A stretch of DNA of 64,000 bases, from the NCBI GenBank assembly GCA_019694475.1, contig JAIBBX010000006.1, positions 29,198 through 93,197 of the forward strand. Reading direction: 5' to 3'. Below are positions 37,546-47,112 of the stretch, piece after piece (positions within the stretch are counted from its first letter, which is position 1; each line of letters opens with the position of its first letter). The position numbers and the translations under genes are program-made. The stretch is from Parachlamydiales bacterium. GTDB lineage: Bacteria > Chlamydiota > Chlamydiia > Chlamydiales > SM23-39. The notes beneath the pieces were generated by a model. The model made no database searches, was not told where the DNA came from, and saw nothing but the letters and a program-made list of their open reading frames with translations.

Positions 37546-38391
37546 ATGATTCCGGTTGAAGTTTCAGAATTATCTGATGATTGTTTCAGAGTGTTGGCTA
37601 GCCATCGAGCTGGAAATTCCGGGTATGTTTTTAAAGGCCATCAAGACTACGTCTTTCCTTTGGGGATTTCAGCCAAAGAGGTGATTCATACGCTGTCTAA
37701 ACAGGTGTTTTCTAAAAGCTGGTGCTGCTCGCTGTTTAAAAAATATAAGGTTTTGGACATTGGAACGGGGGATGGACGTTTTATTGAGAATATGCCCTTT
37801 AGGATCAAAGCTTACGGAATTACAGCAACTCCTATGAGGCACGCTGCTCCCGATGATCGATATCGAATCTGCAATGCTGAGCGATTGAGTCGGGAATTTC
37901 CCTCCAATCATTTTGATTTCATTGTTTCTCATTTAGCGTTTATGCATATGGTCGACCCACTGACTGCTCTGAAGGAAGCTTATAAGGTATTGAAACCTGG
38001 CGGTTTTTTGTTGATTGATCGATTCCAGCTGAAAGGAGTCAATGTTGACGAATGGATCAAACAGATGCGTGAAAACGGTTATGAAATCGCAGCGATCCCT
38101 GGTTTCGAAAGAGACAATGAGCGAAGTAGTTTTAGGTTTTTGATGATGCGAAAAACGAAAGACAGGCTTGAAACTGCAATCGATTATCTCCGCGAAGCCC
38201 CAATATCGGAACGATCATGGAATAGAATAAAAAGAGCCCATTATTGCCTTCCTTCCGCAATCCCTCCGATTGTCCGAATCCCAAAATATACCGATGACGT
38301 AGATCCCAGTCTTATTGAAGAAGAGCCAGAACAAGAAATGGCCGAGGCGCTGGCCCAACTCGATGAGTGGGGAATTCCCCATCGCGATTGA
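37546..38391 (+). CDS. SAM-dependent methyltransferase (class I, type 11-like)
   Basis: 281 residues. Motif I is VLDIGTGDGRF (D71 to R78); a later acidic segment is FDFIVSHLAFMHMVDPLTAL and motif III is the KVLKPGGFLLIDRF strand. The N-terminal 65 residues and the C-terminal 90 residues (acidic, ending in EEEPEQEMAEALAQLDEWG) belong to no domain I know. The substrate cannot be inferred. The stop codon abuts the pknD stop, so the two genes converge without a gap. Confidence 0.8.
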   Translation: MIPVEVSELSDDCFRVLASHRAGNSGYVFKGHQDYVFPLGISAKEVIHTLSKQVFSKSWCCSLFKKYKVLDIGTGDGRFIENMPFRIKAYGITATPMRHAAPDDRYRICNAERLSREFPSNHFDFIVSHLAFMHMVDPLTALKEAYKVLKPGGFLLIDRFQLKGVNVDEWIKQMRENGYEIAAIPGFERDNERSSFRFLMMRKTKDRLETAIDYLREAPISERSWNRIKRAHYCLPSAIPPIVRIPKYTDDVDPSLIEEEPEQEMAEALAQLDEWGIPHRD

Positions 38392-40848
38392 TTATTTTTT
38401 TCCAACGCAGCGATAGAAAAGATCGATTTGGCGGTGGAGTTCTTTTTTCTCCCACCAAAAAGCGTGTTCCATCCATCCTTCGAGCCTTCCTGTCAGGAAG
38501 AGGCTTGGGAGAGCGGTTGTGGGCGGATAGCGGGTTTCCAATACAGATCCAAAGTGGCGCATTCCGGCAGCTTTGCCCTCTGTCATATATAGATAGGTTC
38601 CGTAAGAGAAGTGTAGCGGGGAAGTCTCTTGTTGTACGGCTTCAGGATATTGGTCGAAGATGGCTTTGGCTTCGGAGAGTTTTTTATTGAGGAGCAAATT
38701 CCAAACCACCAGCGTTTTTTTCTTGCGCGGTTTTTTTGGGAGGAATTTTTGCAGAGCATCTTTGGCCTCCAATTCTTGCAGGCAGACCAGTGCGTTGTTG
38801 AAAAGAGGCTCATTGTCTTTCACGCTTTGCGCAATTTCAACAAGAATGGGCACCTTTGCAAGCCAGAAGGCGAGTAAGATAGCAATCGAATTGAGTCTGT
38901 CGTCGCTCGGTTCAATGAATGGCAAAATCTCCCAGTTTTTCTCTAGGCTATCGATGAGATGATGCGTATCTGGGTTTTTCAAAAGATCGGGAATATGCCG
39001 GATAGCGAGCAAAATAATCCGGTAGGCGGCTTCTCTGTTATTGAGTGAGCTTTCATGCATCCGATAGACGATATGCTCTTTGAGCATGGTTAGAAGCGGG
39101 TGGTTTGGGAATTTTCTTAAAGCCAGTTCTAAGCACTTTGCCTCTTCTTCGAAATCGCCAAGAGCTTCATAGACCAAAGATTTGCCGAGATATTCGAGCG
39201 GGGCGCCTGGAGTGCGGTACAGCTTTTCAAATTCCTTGAGCGCGAGATGATAAAGTTGATCGTTTTCTTCCGCCCGCGCCTTTTCGATGAGGGTCAGTCC
39301 TGCGCGGAAAAGAGCTTCCCGCCCTTCCATTCTTCCTGGAAAAGATTGTCCGATTCTTCTGTATTCTTGGAGCGCTGTGTCATAGAGCCTGTGGCTTAAG
39401 AAAGCATTCGGTACAGCTAAACATCCCACCATGGCATTGTGGCTTGCGTCGAGTACTTTCATACTTTTCAAATCGAACTGGCCATCTTTCAGTAATAAGC
39501 CGATGTGATTGCCAGCCAGGGGTAAGTGACTGACGAAATTGAGCTTTAATTTTCCGTCGATGCATACTTTTATGTGATCATCGATTTTTTCGATCGTGAC
39601 TTTTTGCGGAGAATTCGGAAGTTTAGTTTCAAGGAGCTGCACGTTATTGCGGAATAATTTGCATCCCGATTCTGAAACCCAAACGCAGTATCCTTCTTCG
39701 AGGCTATGGCTCTCTTCTGGAACGCTGAGAAGAAATCCAAGGCCATGCCCGCCAGGTTTCAAAGCGACTTCCGCATCGATCCGCAGGTTGCCAGCGAATG
39801 GATTTTTGGAAATCATGAGCTCTGCCCATTCGGTGACGTCTAAATTTCTTGTGATCGCGATATTTTTTGCTAAAAGCACATTCTCTTGGAATTGCCAATC
39901 GGCCTTTCGGTCTGGCTTCAATTCAGAGTTCAAGATCCATTGGGGGCGCCCTTCAATATAGTTCTTGATTTCACGGATGAGTTCTTCTGCGCTTTTATAC
40001 CGGTCTTTGACCGATCTGGCCAAACATTTGCAGCACACCGTAGACAATTGATGAGGAATATCACGATAAGGAGCCACTTCGATCGGATCGATCAGCTCTT
40101 CATTATTCACTTGCTTGCGGAAAGCCGCGATTGTCTTTCTTTGGAAGGGGAGCTGCAAAGTGAGCATTTGATAGAGAATCACGCCAAGAGCGTATAAATC
40201 GGTTTGGACGGAAGAGGATTTCCCTGTCAGCCTTTCGGGGGCCATATAAGCGAGCGTACCTGTAATTTTGCCTGGACGGGTCAGGTCTTCGCCTTTGATT
40301 TTATTTTGAGGGAGCGGCTCTTCTTCGCCGATCTGATCGATGAAGTCGGCGATTCCCCAATCGAGGATCATCACCTCGCCATATTTCCCGACGATGATGT
40401 TTTCCGGCTTGAGGTCGCGGTGCAAAATGCCCCTCGAATGCGTATAGGCAACTGCCTCGCACACCTGCAGGAAAATGCGGGCAAGCGCCGGGATCGAATT
40501 GCGGGCAGGATGGATTTCCTCGTCTTTTCCGGAACGGAGGATCTGTCTCAATGTGACCCCTTCGACAAAGGGCATCGTATAATAAATGTCGGGCGGCGCA
40601 GAATGGATCGACAGAATGGGCACGATCGACGGATGGCTTAAAGCGCTGGCCACTTTGGCTTCTCGTAAAAATCTGCTTTGGATCGTTTTATTGAGTCTGA
40701 GCTCAGGCCGCACTCGTTTAATCGCGATTTGCCGACTGCAAGCCGGGTCTGTCGCGAGATACACCTCTCCCATGCCTCCTTTGCCCAAGCTTTGGACAAT
40801 GGAGTATGGGCCGATCACAGTGGGTAACGGGTTTTCTGTTTTTGCCAT
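38392..40848 (-). CDS. pknD: Serine/threonine protein kinase PknD
   Basis: 818 residues. The kinase domain occupies about 12-295: Gly-rich loop GKGGMGEVY (22-30), Lys44, HRDLKPEN with catalytic D145, metal-binding DWG (163-165) in place of DFG, and GTLAYMAPERL. The DWG variant is usual for chlamydial PknD. The C-terminal 500 residues include a beta-rich segment (about 330-470) and a helical, TPR-like part (about 490-815); they probably bind partners or ligands. No clear membrane helix is visible. valS and pknD are also close neighbours in Chlamydiaceae. Confidence 0.93.
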   Translation of the reverse strand: MAKTENPLPTVIGPYSIVQSLGKGGMGEVYLATDPACSRQIAIKRVRPELRLNKTIQSRFLREAKVASALSHPSIVPILSIHSAPPDIYYTMPFVEGVTLRQILRSGKDEEIHPARNSIPALARIFLQVCEAVAYTHSRGILHRDLKPENIIVGKYGEVMILDWGIADFIDQIGEEEPLPQNKIKGEDLTRPGKITGTLAYMAPERLTGKSSSVQTDLYALGVILYQMLTLQLPFQRKTIAAFRKQVNNEELIDPIEVAPYRDIPHQLSTVCCKCLARSVKDRYKSAEELIREIKNYIEGRPQWILNSELKPDRKADWQFQENVLLAKNIAITRNLDVTEWAELMISKNPFAGNLRIDAEVALKPGGHGLGFLLSVPEESHSLEEGYCVWVSESGCKLFRNNVQLLETKLPNSPQKVTIEKIDDHIKVCIDGKLKLNFVSHLPLAGNHIGLLLKDGQFDLKSMKVLDASHNAMVGCLAVPNAFLSHRLYDTALQEYRRIGQSFPGRMEGREALFRAGLTLIEKARAEENDQLYHLALKEFEKLYRTPGAPLEYLGKSLVYEALGDFEEEAKCLELALRKFPNHPLLTMLKEHIVYRMHESSLNNREAAYRIILLAIRHIPDLLKNPDTHHLIDSLEKNWEILPFIEPSDDRLNSIAILLAFWLAKVPILVEIAQSVKDNEPLFNNALVCLQELEAKDALQKFLPKKPRKKKTLVVWNLLLNKKLSEAKAIFDQYPEAVQQETSPLHFSYGTYLYMTEGKAAGMRHFGSVLETRYPPTTALPSLFLTGRLEGWMEHAFWWEKKELHRQIDLFYRCVGKK

Positions 40849-40990
40849 TTTCTATCAGCGTTTGATAGGGGTTTTATATCAACCTTTCGAGTTTACTCCC
40901 AACAAAAAAAACAGAAAATTTTCTAAGGGTGGATTAAATAGAGTTTTTGATATGCTTCTTGCTCTTCATTTTTAAAAAAAGGGTTTTGAT

Positions 40991-41593
40991 ATGAGTTGCG
41001 GCGCGATTCGAATTGTGAACCGGGAAAATGAAACAATTTTCCGGGGTTCCTGCGATTCACCAAAGATAGGAACCGGGGTTTTAGCATCGATTGCTGTTTA
41101 TCCTGTCGTTCATTATGCCATAGAGGGAGTGTGCGATCTCATGGCGTATTTTAAATTTGAATTGACCGAATCGCAAGATGCCGTCCGCCTGATTCAATGG
41201 ATACAAGAGATCGGCTCCACGGTGGTGAGGACTGCTCTTCTGACAACCTTTTTGTTTTACGTCGTCATTTTGGGTCCTATTTTGGAAGAGGCCATATTCC
41301 GTGGAGGATTTAATGGGTGGATGAAAACGAAAATGGAGGGGTGGGGATACGATGTAATCAACAACACTTTCCATAAGGCGATTTATTGGACGATCTGCGG
41401 GACAGTCTTTGGACTCGCCCATCTTTCTCCCACGCAAGGATGGGCGAATATACCGATTGTGATTGGAACCTCTTTAGTCGGAATTGCTTGTTCCGCTCTC
41501 AAGGATGAAGAATCGAAAGATATCACTGCGCCATGCGCTGCCCACATGGCTTTCAATGGAATTTCAGTAACGCGGTTGCTTCTTAAAGCCTAG
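40991..41593 (+). CDS. CPBP-family intramembrane metalloprotease
   Basis: 200 residues with about four hydrophobic segments. The motif EEAIFR (E99, E100, R104) matches EExxxR, followed by FGLAHL and AAHMAFN, which provide the further histidines of the CPBP (CAAX/Abi) family. Unlike the fused protein at 10505-11683, all canonical residues are kept. Such enzymes process prenylated proteins, peptides or membrane anti-sigma factors; the substrate here is unknown. trpS follows 18 nt downstream, so the two may share a transcript. Confidence 0.8.
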   Translation: MSCGAIRIVNRENETIFRGSCDSPKIGTGVLASIAVYPVVHYAIEGVCDLMAYFKFELTESQDAVRLIQWIQEIGSTVVRTALLTTFLFYVVILGPILEEAIFRGGFNGWMKTKMEGWGYDVINNTFHKAIYWTICGTVFGLAHLSPTQGWANIPIVIGTSLVGIACSALKDEESKDITAPCAAHMAFNGISVTRLLLKA

Positions 41594-42628
<1,035 letters not shown>

Positions 42629-42663
42629 GGCATATTTTTTCCCACAGAGATCAAGAGAGAGAC

Positions 42664-43740
42664 TTACCCAGCGGTCTCATCAATGGGGTAAAGCCTGTAT
42701 ATAATTTCCACTTTATTCACGAGCTCTTTTGCGTCTTTGAGTATTTCTTCAGATGTTAAATTGGGGTTTTCTTCTTCAATTACCCTATTTTTAACGCCTT
42801 GTAAGTCATACAAAACATGTTTCCTCATTTCTCGGAAAAAAGTTTCTGCGTTGGGGTATTGAAAGAGCCCCTTATCTTGATTGAAAGAATCATAAATGAA
42901 GTAACCAGCTGGCCCATATTGAAAGCTTACCACATGTTTTGGTAAATCGATAATGCCTATAATGTTTTCCTTTCCCAAGGCGGTCAGAGCTTCTTCCAGT
43001 TTTTCTCGATAGGTGCTGAAGGGAGCAATGGCTGGGAATCTATCGGAACTTGAAAATGCAAGGAGGGGATGGCGCTCTTGCATTTTTAGGAGAACCTCTT
43101 GAGTTTCTAATTTTTGATCATTGTCACCCTTGTTTAGGTTAACAGGAATCTCTTTACGCTCAAAAGCTTCTTCTAGAACTTTTAGAGCCGCCTCAAGCTT
43201 AGATATTTGTTTGCACCGCCTCTTTAAATGCAGCACGCGTTCTGCGCCCTCTATTTCACTTGTGGTGAATGTTTGTGAAATTTGATGGTAAAAAGCATCT
43301 TCGCTTTCAATTCGGCGGGCGCTTTCCTGAATGTTTGCACCTTGACCTCGCAATATTTTATCGAAAAGAGTATTTGCGATTCCGTAGCAACATCCCTTGG
43401 AGAGCTTTTTTTGGAAATGGTCCAAGATCTCTTGTTCTGAGGAGAGCTGGTTTTTCTCTAAATAATCTTCATACTCGTCAGAGTAATCTTTTTTTATCCG
43501 CTGAAGAGCTCTTTTTAAGCTTTCTACGTCTTGCGGGATATCGAAACCTGTATACTTGATAACGCGATAACGGGATCTTTCCGCAGCGTTTATTGTTTCC
43601 TTCAATATTTCTAGAGCGCTGCTGCCCAAGGTTGCCAAAAGGAGGCCGCTTGTCCATCGCCCTTGGTTCAGAAATAGATCGGCGGCGACTGCGCAAACTC
43701 CAACTTGTGCTGCGCGTGTAAAACTAATGCTTGAAGTCAT
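42664..43740 (-). CDS. Candidate YopT-like (papain-fold) cysteine protease effector
   Basis: 358 residues from the ATG at 43740 (a TTG at 43746 is also in frame). The order and context of three residues fit a papain-type triad: Cys118 in KGCCYGIANTLFDKIL, His269 in IIDLPKHVVSFQYG, and Asp284 in GYFIYDSFNQDKGLF. The C, then H, then D-x-N-x-G-x-F pattern is that of the YopT/AvrPphB group (C58) and relatives, which are type III effectors. Two hydrophobic stretches near the N-terminus (about 9-25 and 31-46) could target membranes. Seen: residues and order; the family assignment is inferred. A TATACT lies 8 nt before the ATG. Confidence 0.55.
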   Translation of the reverse strand: MTSSISFTRAAQVGVCAVAADLFLNQGRWTSGLLLATLGSSALEILKETINAAERSRYRVIKYTGFDIPQDVESLKRALQRIKKDYSDEYEDYLEKNQLSSEQEILDHFQKKLSKGCCYGIANTLFDKILRGQGANIQESARRIESEDAFYHQISQTFTTSEIEGAERVLHLKRRCKQISKLEAALKVLEEAFERKEIPVNLNKGDNDQKLETQEVLLKMQERHPLLAFSSSDRFPAIAPFSTYREKLEEALTALGKENIIGIIDLPKHVVSFQYGPAGYFIYDSFNQDKGLFQYPNAETFFREMRKHVLYDLQGVKNRVIEEENPNLTSEEILKDAKELVNKVEIIYRLYPIDETAG

Positions 43741-43791
43741 GTTCAAGCAGTATATCTAATGAGGAGTTAATGATGAAATTGAATAAAACTC

Positions 43792-44163
43792 TTATTTTTT
43801 TTCTTCTTCGATTTCGTGATTGAGCTCTTCTTCTTTTTCTTCCTCTGTGGTCTCATCTGGGCCCATAAATTCTCGGAAGAGAATGTAGATAGCTCCTAGT
43901 GTGAAAAGGACTGGGAGAAAAATTTTCCAAGAAATATCAAATTCAACTGTTACATATGTACCTACGAATACAAGAAGAGAGACCATCGCGTCGTAGGTCC
44001 GTCCTAAAAGAAATTGCCTTAACGCGAGCGGCAGACCGACAATCAGCATAATGCCTGGCCACCAATCCTCGGTAAGGATGAGCGAGGCGAGGCCCAAAAG
44101 AAAGAGAGCTGTTGATAGCGCTCCCGCTTTTTTCCTCGAAGTGATCGGGTGGTGTTCAGACAT
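43792..44163 (-). CDS. Small membrane protein with acidic C-terminus
   Basis: 123 residues from the ATG at 44163, which has GGAG 5 nt upstream. Three or four hydrophobic segments (about 15-30, 38-52, 60-75, 82-98) with a DWWPG motif between the first two, then a very acidic tail (ETTEEEKEEELNHEIEEEKK). The layout resembles DUF5668/LiaI-type small membrane proteins, but the match is weak. No neighbours give a clue to function. Confidence 0.6.
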   Translation of the reverse strand: MSEHHPITSRKKAGALSTALFLLGLASLILTEDWWPGIMLIVGLPLALRQFLLGRTYDAMVSLLVFVGTYVTVEFDISWKIFLPVLFTLGAIYILFREFMGPDETTEEEKEEELNHEIEEEKK

Positions 44164-44229
44164 ATTTACTCCGTTCTTGACAAACATCACAGTAAAAAAA
44201 TATAGATATTTGAGTAAAGAGGGATTGCT

Positions 44230-44718
44230 ATGCGGATGATTTTTTTTCTGGCGATGGTTTTGACTGGCTTTGCAGCTGAAGATATCAGCGGGTTTTGGAA
44301 GAGCCTAGATGATTACGGGCGGCCTCAATGCGTTTTCGGGGTGTATGAGCATGATGGACTTTATTACGGGAGAATCATCGGCACCTATGATGAAGAAGGG
44401 CAGATGAAGGACACCATTTACGACCCGAAGGGCCGCGCTGATGGCGTTGTGGGCAATCCTCATACTTGCGGACTCGATATCATCTATAATCTGCAAGAGT
44501 CAGGCAATACATTCGATGGAACGATCCTCGATCCCACCAAAGGAAAGAGATATAACTGTTCTCTTTGGCGCCAGGGAGAATATCTCATCGTCCGAGGAAA
44601 ACTGTTCATTTTCGGAAAAAACATCACCTGGTATCCAACTTCAAAGGACGATTTCCCAAAAAACTTCAAAATGCCTGATATGAAGAAGTTTGTTCCTTCA
44701 ATTCCGCAAGTGTATTAA
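44230..44718 (+). CDS. Exported DUF2147-family protein
   Basis: 162 residues. Signal peptide (about 1-16, ending GFAAE). The rest follows the DUF2147 pattern: ISGFWKSLDDYGRPQC, a GRIIGTYDEEG strand, VGNPHTCGLDIIYNL, and DGTILDPTKGKRYNC ending in a beta-rich LIVRGKLFIFGKNITWYP. Members are small periplasmic beta-barrel proteins of unknown role. The 3' end overlaps the next, convergent gene by 21 nt. Confidence 0.75.
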   Translation: MRMIFFLAMVLTGFAAEDISGFWKSLDDYGRPQCVFGVYEHDGLYYGRIIGTYDEEGQMKDTIYDPKGRADGVVGNPHTCGLDIIYNLQESGNTFDGTILDPTKGKRYNCSLWRQGEYLIVRGKLFIFGKNITWYPTSKDDFPKNFKMPDMKKFVPSIPQVY

Positions 44719-45000
44719 AGGACTTGCGATCATGCTTCCAGTCAGATTGGTGTGAACGAAAATGTGTTCCCCATCGACTTCAAAAAGCATTCGATATCCA
44801 GGAGTGAGGACAAAGAGGTAGCATTTCCCAGGCTCTGCACAGCCTAACGATGTGTCATTCCAGGTAACCTGCTCGTGAGAAAGTAAATGGATCTGAGCAG
44901 GGTCTTTTTGCAAGGTAATAGCAAGCTGTTCTCTCGCTTTGTCAAAGACAGATAGCGAACGCACTTCTTCAATAGGTTGATAAATTTGTAGAAATAACAT
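44698..45000 (-). CDS. Small conserved protein with WNDTSLGC motif
   Basis: 100 residues, no signal peptide. An N-terminal helix (VFDKAREQLAITLQKDPAQI) is followed by HEQVTWNDTSLGCAEPGKCY, then LTPGYRMLFEVDGEHIFVHT. I recall this order (helix, W-x-D-x-SLGC-x-x-PG, TPGYR, YHT-like end) from small hypothetical proteins of many bacteria; it has no function I can name. It overlaps the convergent DUF2147 gene by 21 nt. Confidence 0.6.
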   Translation of the reverse strand: MLFLQIYQPIEEVRSLSVFDKAREQLAITLQKDPAQIHLLSHEQVTWNDTSLGCAEPGKCYLFVLTPGYRMLFEVDGEHIFVHTNLTGSMIASPLIHLRN

Positions 45001-45063
45001 TTTATCTAGATTGTGTTTTTTTTTAATAATAAATTGTGTATATCTTTTGGTAAGTTTAATGTA

Positions 45064-46164
45064 TTAAAAGTTTAGTTCTGCGTTCACACGAAGGCCTTGA
45101 AGCTGTAAATCACCATATTTTGAGATGTTGGTTACGAATGAGTTGCCAGTTTGAAGATCAAGGCTCAAATTCTGATTGAGCATGACATTTTGATCAATCC
45201 AATAAGAAAAATCGTAATAGACGCCAAGCTGGACCCTTCTCCTGTCGCAGCTGAAATATTGCTGCCATTTGATACCCAGTTCGGTTTCAATGCATGTTCT
45301 CACGCGAAAGGTTTGATCGTGAATATTAACAGTCTCAGGAACAATATTTGGTGCTGGATCAAAGACTACAAATGCTCCTTTAAAACGTTCTCTTAAATCG
45401 TATTTTCCATAAATCGCGGAAAGGAATGCATTTCCAGCAATCGAAAGATTGGAATTAAGATGCCACTCGGCATCTGAGCCAAAACGAATGCCAGTTCCGT
45501 CATATTTCCAGCTTGCTTGAAAGCTAGTGTTTCCAATCGGTATCGGCGCATTTCCTTGAACATAAGCGCCGCTATATTCTGCGTCATATTTTTGTTTAAT
45601 GCATGCAATCCTAACCCCTGCCTGAGGGTGGAAAGAAATCCATGGTCCGGCGTAAAAATCGCGTCCGATCATCATATCGAACGTGTTGAAATTGACTTTC
45701 CAAACAACATCTCCACTAAATGCTTCAGACCCCATTATAAACGGCAGCCATACAGGTCTTAGCATATGAGGAGATAAATCGGGGTCCTCAGATGCGACAA
45801 AATTCCTTTGACTCGAATGAAACGATGTCCAATTTGCAAAAAAATCCCACTGGCATCTCTGCGATAATATATAGCCGCCTCCGATTTGAAAACCGCTGTG
45901 CCATTTGCTATTCGGCTCGACAATCACTATATCGACATTGATTCCTGCAGGAAAACCGCCTGTTTGATCCAAGGATTGAACGAATTCAAGGCCATCTTCT
46001 TTAGCAAGCCAGTACAGATAGCTTCCTTCAAATATGAACCCTTTGGGGATTGTTGCACTTCCGCAGCAAGCAGGATCAGGTAGACAACAAGAGGTAGAAA
46101 CAGTTGCCTGAGAATAAATACTGCAGGCAGCAAAGGTTGCAAAAAACAGCGCACTTAAACGCAT
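45064..46164 (-). CDS. Lpg1974-type outer membrane protein
   Basis: 366 residues from the ATG at 46164, preceded by a strong GGAGG; the 14 codons further upstream have no such site. Signal peptide about 1-20, a Cys cluster (SCCLPDPACCGS), then repeated amphipathic strands starting FIFEGSYLYWLAKEDGLEFV, which is typical of Lpg1974 family pore proteins, and a C-terminal strand ending in aromatic Phe (VNAELNF), typical of outer membrane barrels. In chlamydia-like bacteria such proteins are abundant MOMP-like surface proteins. The Cys cluster may form disulphide links in the envelope. Confidence 0.8.
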   Translation of the reverse strand: MRLSALFFATFAACSIYSQATVSTSCCLPDPACCGSATIPKGFIFEGSYLYWLAKEDGLEFVQSLDQTGGFPAGINVDIVIVEPNSKWHSGFQIGGGYILSQRCQWDFFANWTSFHSSQRNFVASEDPDLSPHMLRPVWLPFIMGSEAFSGDVVWKVNFNTFDMMIGRDFYAGPWISFHPQAGVRIACIKQKYDAEYSGAYVQGNAPIPIGNTSFQASWKYDGTGIRFGSDAEWHLNSNLSIAGNAFLSAIYGKYDLRERFKGAFVVFDPAPNIVPETVNIHDQTFRVRTCIETELGIKWQQYFSCDRRRVQLGVYYDFSYWIDQNVMLNQNLSLDLQTGNSFVTNISKYGDLQLQGLRVNAELNF

Positions 46165-46253
46165 TTTCGTCCTCCTCTCTAAAACAAGGAAATTGAACAA
46201 TAACAAACATCTGTTTATCTGACCATGATTTTCGGAACTTATATAGCTGCTAT

Positions 46254-47030
46254 TCAGTTGATCTGTCTGTAGGGGTGCAAGGCAAACGGTTCTCCGCCTT
46301 GCATGATTGGTTGTAAATGTTCCATAAAAGTTTCAATGGATCCGCAAATCCTTAGCCTTGCTGGAATTTCTTGCGGGTTAAAATGATAGAATCTTTGCTG
46401 ATCCATATCGATATAAAGGGTGTGATATGCTTGACCTATTTGAAGAATTGCTCCTATGGCATGAGCGTTTTCAGCTTGAGCCAGCTCGACCAGCGTTTGA
46501 ATCTGCGGAGCGGGATCCATCCTTTCATGGTGTATGTGAAGCGGTTGTCCTTGGTTGTTATAAAAGTGCTGAGCTCCGAACAACAAGAGTTCATCGATAA
46601 AGTGTTCTGCATAGGAATCAATTGAGAGATCAATTGTTCTTGCAATATTTATATAATGAACAGCTTTGAGGCAAATAAAAGCTTTAAGGGCAATTGATTC
46701 GATCGCTTCTCTTCCCCACAGATTTTCGAAATTTCCAGATCCTCGGTAATTTGCAATGGGCTGCGCTTCACCTTCATTCAATAGTCGAAGCTGCCCTCGG
46801 AATCTGTGTCCTCTCGGATATGAAAATTGCCTGATTTCAGGGGGAGGAGCCTCTTGCTCTACAGGGCTTGCAGACAAAGGTCTCCGGCAGCAAAGAGAAT
46901 TTAAAAACGAAACAATTGCTGCGATTGCTTGTGCAATCACATCGCAGATGCGTTGTATCAAAGTTCTTTCTTCCGCGGGAAGAGCTGGAAAGGGCTGTTG
47001 TTCTCTTCCTAAACGATCTATGGCATTCAT
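46254..47030 (-). CDS. Possible effector with degenerate USP-like protease pattern
   Basis: 258 residues from the ATG at 47030; earlier in-frame codons overlap parE. A hydrophobic/amphipathic stretch (about 23-47) ends in a Cys pair. Residues 94-112 read NYRGSGNFENLWGREAIES, which recalls the N-x-G-N-x-C-box of ubiquitin-specific proteases, but without a Cys at the catalytic place. Residues 199-218 include AYHTLYIDMDQQRFYHFN, resembling the USP His box (H203, N218). If related, it would be inactive or use another Cys. This is weak pattern evidence; otherwise it is an uncharacterised protein. Confidence 0.45.
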   Translation of the reverse strand: MNAIDRLGREQQPFPALPAEERTLIQRICDVIAQAIAAIVSFLNSLCCRRPLSASPVEQEAPPPEIRQFSYPRGHRFRGQLRLLNEGEAQPIANYRGSGNFENLWGREAIESIALKAFICLKAVHYINIARTIDLSIDSYAEHFIDELLLFGAQHFYNNQGQPLHIHHERMDPAPQIQTLVELAQAENAHAIGAILQIGQAYHTLYIDMDQQRFYHFNPQEIPARLRICGSIETFMEHLQPIMQGGEPFALHPYRQIN

Positions 47031-47112
47031 TTGGCGAAGGATGTTAACATCCGTATGAAAAAAGTTCAAACTGTATACATTAAGACACAATTTTGTTATA
47101 TCCACGAAGTAT

